A stretch of DNA of 64,000 nt from Abyssicoccus albus (GTDB lineage: Bacteria; Bacillota; Bacilli; Staphylococcales; Abyssicoccaceae): positions 1 through 64,000 of the forward strand of contig NZ_RKRK01000004.1 in the NCBI RefSeq assembly GCF_003815035.1. The letters run 5' to 3'. Shown piece after piece: positions 56,701 through 64,000 of this stretch. Made by a program: the position numbers and the translations under genes. The notes beneath the pieces are model-generated. The model ran no database searches and had not been told where the DNA came from. It saw only the letters and a program-made list of their open reading frames with translations. Numbering within the stretch: position 1 is the first letter of the stretch; each line of letters starts with the position of its first letter.

Positions 56701-57952
56701 CCCCATACGTTACAGCATATGAATGAACGAAATCATCAATTCTATCAAGATAAGTGTTGAGTACAGAAGACGTTAAGTATCTTGTTTTAGCAATTTTAAT
56801 AATAGTCTCTAAATATTTAGGGTGATGGAGATTATCATAATTTATATTCGCATACTCAAATAAGCCATCTACAAATTGAGTAAATGGATGTGTTGTCATC
56901 GGTTTGTTCTCGTTATATTGAACATTGATATTATAACGATTAAATGTTCTAAGTAATTGTTGTAATACCATATCATCTCGATAATACACTACAAAATCCT
57001 TAAAATTTGTATCAGAAGATGTATGTACTAAATTTTCAATTCTTTTCGCAATCAGTTCAAATTCTACCCGGTGATTTGGTGTTTCGAATATTTGAAGCTT
57101 ATTCACTAGATTTTCTTGTTTATGTAAGCTGGACTTCATTTCAATCGGCTTAAGTATGCCGTCTTCTCTTCTTTCAAACGTTTCCTGATGTAATGAATCA
57201 TCTGTCGTAGATATTTCTATATGGAGACCTAATCGGCTTAACTCTTGTATTAACTTAATTTCTATCGGTGTAAAATCAGTTATGCCATGTATGTATATTT
57301 TTGCATGTTGTAATGCGCGTATTTCTTCACTATTGTTATATGATTTTAATCTCTCTATAAAATCTTTCAACATATTAATAGACGATAATGAAATATCCTT
57401 ATTAGGAGACGTTGATAACCTTTTAATTTCCTCTTTATATTTATCATATATAAAACTAATTGCCTTTAGTTTAGGCATTTCATTTAAGTTGACTATCTCA
57501 TCCATATTGACGTCCACTAAATAATCTTCAAATTCTTGGATAGCATTTAATATTGCATATGCAAATTCAATATGTTCAATTGAATTTTGCTTTGAAACAT
57601 CATCATTATCATTAAGTTGTGCCTTAAATACACTCATCTCTTCTTCATGTTGATAGTCATTCATAATTCTGTAAATTAATAATGCATGAGCATCTTTTGA
57701 GGCTTGTATTTTTTTGCCAAAACCAATTTCATTATATATATGCCACATTAAACGTGTATATGTAAATACTGCAATATTAAAAGATCCATTATTTTGAACT
57801 GTATTCGTCATAGTATGTTGATATTTTAAAACATTATCAGCACGTGTTAATACATAAATCGGTGAACCAAATAATTTACCTGATTTTGAATCTTCCTCTA
57901 TAATACGTTCAAACAAATGATTCGTGTTGACTGCATCAACTAGTTTGATCAC
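53729..57952 (-). CDS. addB: AddB-like helicase-nuclease subunit
   Basis: A 1407-residue AddB/RexB, longer than the usual 1150-1170. The nuclease core is intact: GQIDRVD, NVIDYKLSKKDLL and GGQLQQFSYMY near residue 1136. The 4Fe-4S ligands are a lone cysteine in TYNGCAFKHFAQYGL (near 953) and CEYCEFKSAC near 1365 (C-x2-C-x5-C). The N-terminus lacks the GRAGSGKS Walker A of bacillar AddB and begins directly at the following strand (GSPIYVLT). An acidic, repetitive insert lies at about 450-580. GTG start with GGAGGT nine bases upstream. First gene of the addB-addA/mcrB-mcrC operon. Confidence 0.85.
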   Translation of the reverse strand: MIKLVDAVNTNHLFERIIEEDSKSGKLFGSPIYVLTRADNVLKYQHTMTNTVQNNGSFNIAVFTYTRLMWHIYNEIGFGKKIQASKDAHALLIYRIMNDYQHEEEMSVFKAQLNDNDDVSKQNSIEHIEFAYAILNAIQEFEDYLVDVNMDEIVNLNEMPKLKAISFIYDKYKEEIKRLSTSPNKDISLSSINMLKDFIERLKSYNNSEEIRALQHAKIYIHGITDFTPIEIKLIQELSRLGLHIEISTTDDSLHQETFERREDGILKPIEMKSSLHKQENLVNKLQIFETPNHRVEFELIAKRIENLVHTSSDTNFKDFVVYYRDDMVLQQLLRTFNRYNINVQYNENKPMTTHPFTQFVDGLFEYANINYDNLHHPKYLETIIKIAKTRYLTSSVLNTYLDRIDDFVHSYAVTYGELFNEDHEFDPEVLFYKKYKERTNENDEFLKDIALKRYEKELAKDEVNTTEVEKENINKPESKAYKALVERQKEYYESLNQNTDEGNVDLEDALNDKEIKDIGQLNAKDDDEEAIEESVELNQSNKVDSDYTESFVNTVIVLRHIIDGVNNFKAIFEEEINEDSNRNVGGEIKKEIPLIDVLDDINQYFNHYGIYTKLSGQYSYYEDEEKHEVQQVYNTVVNIIESGYISLNGIILDNRSKSLKLMTDLFRTTFSKSVFQQQQLLKDAVYIKSLDDVSFDSYKYVFIANFDRNNTPRTIKDNKLISDRIKEKFKNRLSPTTIELRDKDKSLFYRAIQSAEEKVVITYSLINHDGRVTKESPFIGELINDSKLNINKYTNRYRVYRNSLLGEWIEYKKNKDNEYDEIIHFDEYINLLTSKDHIKTPLIHRLNELSKIQTNESKVIRHHEDQQAQNKSKTEVLKPWVHALNYIKDNNKDLYDEINDYYNFYSKVSNQFIGPSLAHELYLSESERDQASNEYIFEPSVSRFQTYNGCAFKHFAQYGLHLQTREAFDIESKDTGTVQHEVLERLFKDSDIIETLRHEEDDEKIVANQELSDRIHEIIEDVLSDSAYVNGKYNHSHYNQYLKRKIHRSVRNAAIFSIMSLSIGKYNPERFEADFGFVREDDKSNKKSKVANVKEITTAKVDNKSYKVHIKGQIDRVDIYRDEENKKAYINVIDYKLSKKDLLLEDVLDGGQLQQFSYMYVIKENKEQFGLEGYEVLPNTMMFLPVHSKNGKVEYDTDKKKVKEILDNRNDENEYESKFKTFIFDKTKKDYKPKGMFINEAEAFNKEVHFSQSEGLMALLQKYNSDENSIDKESYRKIFSHFYPSEYGGPEPEKDYKKRNPEKEMDELFLIRNQSQHKFISHDGFEEVISKVKDIYEKNTSEIFNGHALVSPKENDDGELQPCEYCEFKSACYFDITNSESRKPDKEEYERIILEDILKGVKPGEY

Positions 57953-58068
57953 GATAAGTCTACCTCCAAATATATGTTTATATATTTAATTATGACGGAA
58001 ATTAGGAAAATATTAAATTGATATCCAGTAATACTTATCTATTACGACAAAAAAATGACATTTTTCAT

Positions 58069-58099
58069 TAAAAAAATAGCCTCCTAATAAAAGGCTATG
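58069..58099 (-). terminator. terminator after the helical membrane protein gene
   Basis: A stem, ATAGCCT with AGGCTAT, is followed by T6 on the minus strand. It separates this gene from the addB promoter region (57953-58068), which is AT-rich and holds no other feature I can name. Confidence 0.8.
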
Positions 58100-58136
58100 T
58101 TTAATTGTCTATTGAATTAATTTATATTCATCCTAT

Positions 58137-58769
58137 TTATTTCTTCTTTAATTTCGTATATCTCTTTTTCCCTATAACTTCAATATAACTTTCTTCGAGC
58201 CATTGCTTTATAAATACTGATGATTCTTTGATAATATTTTTCATAAAATAATTATAGTCTTCTTTATATTTTTTTAAATTTTTATTTATAACTTGTTCGT
58301 CCAATGTCTCATCATCAATCTTTCCAACACATTCTTTAATGTTTATCTTAATCACATTGCTTAATTCTGTATAACGCTCATTAATTTTCTTAGTATCCAC
58401 AAGCGGGTCTATAGACAATAAATATAAGGAGAGTAAATTATACAGATGTGAATGTTCTGCAATCAATTCATAATATTCACTTTCTAGTTGAATACGTTCT
58501 TCTTTATGTTCTTCAGGATTTTGATTATATTTTTTCTGACATGAACACAACTTACTCACGTGACTTCTCACTTTATGTGCTGAAGATAAGTTATCCGCCA
58601 TTAAACCTCTAACCTTTTCTATATTTAAATTTCTTTCTTTAGTAATCGTTTCAATTTTAATACTCCTATTTTGCATACGATTAGTCATATATAAATTTAT
58701 CCCTATCAAAACAATAGCAACTACGATGCTAGTAATACCATGTTCTTGAATTGAATCAAAAATTCCCAT
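58137..58769 (-). CDS. single-span membrane protein with a long helical domain
   Basis: A 210-residue protein: one membrane helix at about residues 12-30 (ITSIVVAIVLIGINLYM), then an almost wholly helical cytoplasmic part. This includes a cysteine pair in SKLCSCQKKYN and long charged helices ending in KKRYTKLKKK. AAAGGGGAAATTTC precedes the ATG and a terminator follows. It is a single-gene unit at the right end of the accessory island. I do not recognise a family. Confidence 0.7.
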   Translation of the reverse strand: MGIFDSIQEHGITSIVVAIVLIGINLYMTNRMQNRSIKIETITKERNLNIEKVRGLMADNLSSAHKVRSHVSKLCSCQKKYNQNPEEHKEERIQLESEYYELIAEHSHLYNLLSLYLLSIDPLVDTKKINERYTELSNVIKINIKECVGKIDDETLDEQVINKNLKKYKEDYNYFMKNIIKESSVFIKQWLEESYIEVIGKKRYTKLKKK

Positions 58770-58858
58770 TGAAATTTCCCCTTTAATGTTATTGAAACCA
58801 AATCTTCAACTTCATTTTAACATAATATAATTTTCTGTATAAAAATGGTTATAATGAT

Positions 58859-58890
58859 ATAAAAAAAGCAGACTAGTGTCTGCTTTTTTT
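58859..58890. terminator. terminator at the camS side of the island
   Basis: A compact stem, AAAAAGCAGAC with GTCTGCTTTTT, is flanked by A-runs and T-runs. It lies about 120 bases beyond the camS stop and may end the pcrA-ligA-camS transcript. The gap 58891-59010 shows nothing else. Confidence 0.8.
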
Positions 58891-59010
58891 AATGTATTAA
58901 AGATTTTAAGTAAAATAAATATTAGATTTTGTGATATTACATCTTTAATAATTTGCTCACTTATTTCATTTTTAGTTAAAAGTCATTATTTACACCGTAT
59001 TCAAAAATAT

Positions 59011-60195
59011 CTACTCAAAAATATGAATAAACGGCTCTTCCTCACCTGCTTCTTTAATGATTGTTGCTTTCGGTTTCTGATTATCTGAGATGATTAATTC
59101 GATGTTTGGTACACTACTAAAATATTTATTTAATAAGTCTCCTACGAATTGGGTTAATGCAACGACTTCTGATTGACCGTAGTAATCCATTGGTATATCA
59201 ATCTTCAATTCTTCAGCTTTACCGTCTTTCACTTCTAACAGTCCGATTGATGTCGTATAGTTCGGGAAGAAATCTTTCAAGTCTTGATTGAATCGTTTAT
59301 AATTTTCATTTATATTTTTATCAAGTTTTGCTGCTTCATTCGTTGGAACAGTTACAAATTGTTGATCAACATTTTCCCATTTCCCAATTTTTTTACTCTT
59401 TTTACTCACATGCGCATATTTCACGAATTCACCAGGTGACAATGATGTATCCGTTGATTGAACATAAATCGCGAATGTAATTGGAATATCATTCACTTGG
59501 TCATTCACTCGAATTCGATTTAATATTTCTTGTGCCATTTTTTGTCCTTCTTTAATCACTTTATCTTCATCTAAGTTTTTTGAAAGAATTGGGCCGTTTT
59601 TTTCCTTTTGATAGTAGTGAACACTATTCATCGCGAGTCCAAGTGTCATTCCACTCAGTTTGTTATTCTTTGCATCGGTTTCAATATAGAAGTCCTGTTC
59701 TAGGATATGTGCCAAATATGTTGGAGAATTTTCTGCAATTTTCTCTGGATCGTCTTCACCTTTGTGAGATGGATTCAGTCCTAAATTAGCGAATGCTCTT
59801 TTTTCTTCTTTCTCACTATCAGACATCTCTTTAATTTCTGATTTAGTATATTTAGGATTCAAGTAGCCTTCGATGATGTCTTTATTCAACACTTCGCCTT
59901 CTGAGTAAAGATAATCATTCGGGTTGAAATTTTTTTGACTAATGGTCAGTAATCCTTTCTCAAAATGTTCAGCGTTATACGAAGATACCATGTTACTACT
60001 CGTTAATCCTCTTGTATCTGTCGGTTCAAATGGTAATAAATGGCGATAATAATCCTTAGAAATTTGAACTTTTGTCGTTCTTTTCTGTTCTTCTTTCGTG
60101 ACTTCTTTATCGTCCACCTTCTCGTCTTGATCATTCGTATTAGCACATGCTGTAAGGAGTAATGTTGTTGTCAGTATCAACAAAATCTTCTTCAT
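59011..60195 (-). CDS. camS: CamS family lipoprotein (pheromone cAM373-type precursor)
   Basis: A 394-residue lipoprotein with signal peptide MKKILLILTTTLLLTAC and lipobox cysteine at residue 17. In CamS the end of the signal peptide is the source of a sex-pheromone-like peptide. Conserved blocks match staphylococcal CamS: YYRHLLPFEPTDTRGLTSSN, NPNDYLYSEGEVL and MTLGLAMNSVHYYQKEKNG. It is the last gene of the pcrA-ligA-camS operon, ten bases after ligA. Confidence 0.93.
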   Translation of the reverse strand: MKKILLILTTTLLLTACANTNDQDEKVDDKEVTKEEQKRTTKVQISKDYYRHLLPFEPTDTRGLTSSNMVSSYNAEHFEKGLLTISQKNFNPNDYLYSEGEVLNKDIIEGYLNPKYTKSEIKEMSDSEKEEKRAFANLGLNPSHKGEDDPEKIAENSPTYLAHILEQDFYIETDAKNNKLSGMTLGLAMNSVHYYQKEKNGPILSKNLDEDKVIKEGQKMAQEILNRIRVNDQVNDIPITFAIYVQSTDTSLSPGEFVKYAHVSKKSKKIGKWENVDQQFVTVPTNEAAKLDKNINENYKRFNQDLKDFFPNYTTSIGLLEVKDGKAEELKIDIPMDYYGQSEVVALTQFVGDLLNKYFSSVPNIELIISDNQKPKATIIKEAGEEEPFIHIFE

Positions 60196-60205
60196 ATCTT
60201 AACCT

Positions 60206-64000
<3,795 letters not shown>

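Noticed and set aside
48004-57952. Treating addB and addA as only the ordinary housekeeping AddAB pair
   Set aside because: The McrB extension, the mcrC neighbour, the missing AddB Walker A and the placement in an island argue for a specialised role. It remains possible that this is also the only AddAB of the genome.

Overview
The window comes from a low-GC Gram-positive chromosome of the family Staphylococcaceae. This is inferred from gene content and order: ygzB-perR-bcp-gsaB, a Sav1866-type exporter, ntdP, mutY, recX, map, dinB, rumA, dgkB, gatBAC, putP and camS-ligA-pcrA follow each other much as they do in Staphylococcus. Genus and species cannot be fixed from what I can see. The left edge looks like the tandem-promoter leader of an rRNA operon that is transcribed leftwards out of the window.

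Bases 1-22300 are mostly conserved core: peroxide response (perR, bcp), an aminotransferase, DNA repair (mpg, mutY, recX, dinB), a multidrug ABC exporter, ntdP, one RlmCD-type rRNA methyltransferase, aminopeptidases, a carbonic anhydrase and small membrane proteins. An oddity is a TagGH-like pair (10.2-12.5 kb) whose ATPase has lost its nucleotide-binding motifs. Bases 22320-22615 hold five palindromic repeats at an exact 61-bp period; three more at the same period lie at 34.3-34.45 kb and one single copy at 33.88 kb.

Bases 22650-28620 are an accessory island whose right end abuts the 3' end of rumA. Its left end carries a broken rumA-like 3' end with its own terminator, and its right side holds the C-terminal stub of a large serine recombinase, so it looks like an old integration into rumA. 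Cargo: a DUF4062/TIR-like protein paired with an HTH protein (a candidate defence pair), a Vga-family ABC-F ribosome-protection gene with a leader-peptide attenuator, and wreckage of a regulator plus cytosine methyltransferase.

Bases 28.6-39.6 kb return to core: rumA, a metallophosphatase, dgkB, the gatCAB amidotransferase operon and putP. Bases 39.6-58.8 kb are a second accessory island between putP and camS. It carries a lipoprotein, a ClpC-like AAA+ protein, a SHOCT membrane protein, two single-TRD HsdS-like proteins, an HsdM-like protein without methyltransferase motifs, McrC, a 1911-residue fusion of an AddA helicase-nuclease with a McrB GTPase, and an unusually long AddB. addB, addA-mcrB and mcrC overlap and form one operon; hsdS and hsdM-like form a second. 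No HsdR is present. I infer a composite anti-DNA system in which McrBC cleavage is physically tied to AddAB end-processing, perhaps guided by the S/pseudo-M module. The fusion is seen directly; the joint function is a hypothesis.

The right edge is the core operon pcrA (5' end outside the window)-ligA-camS.
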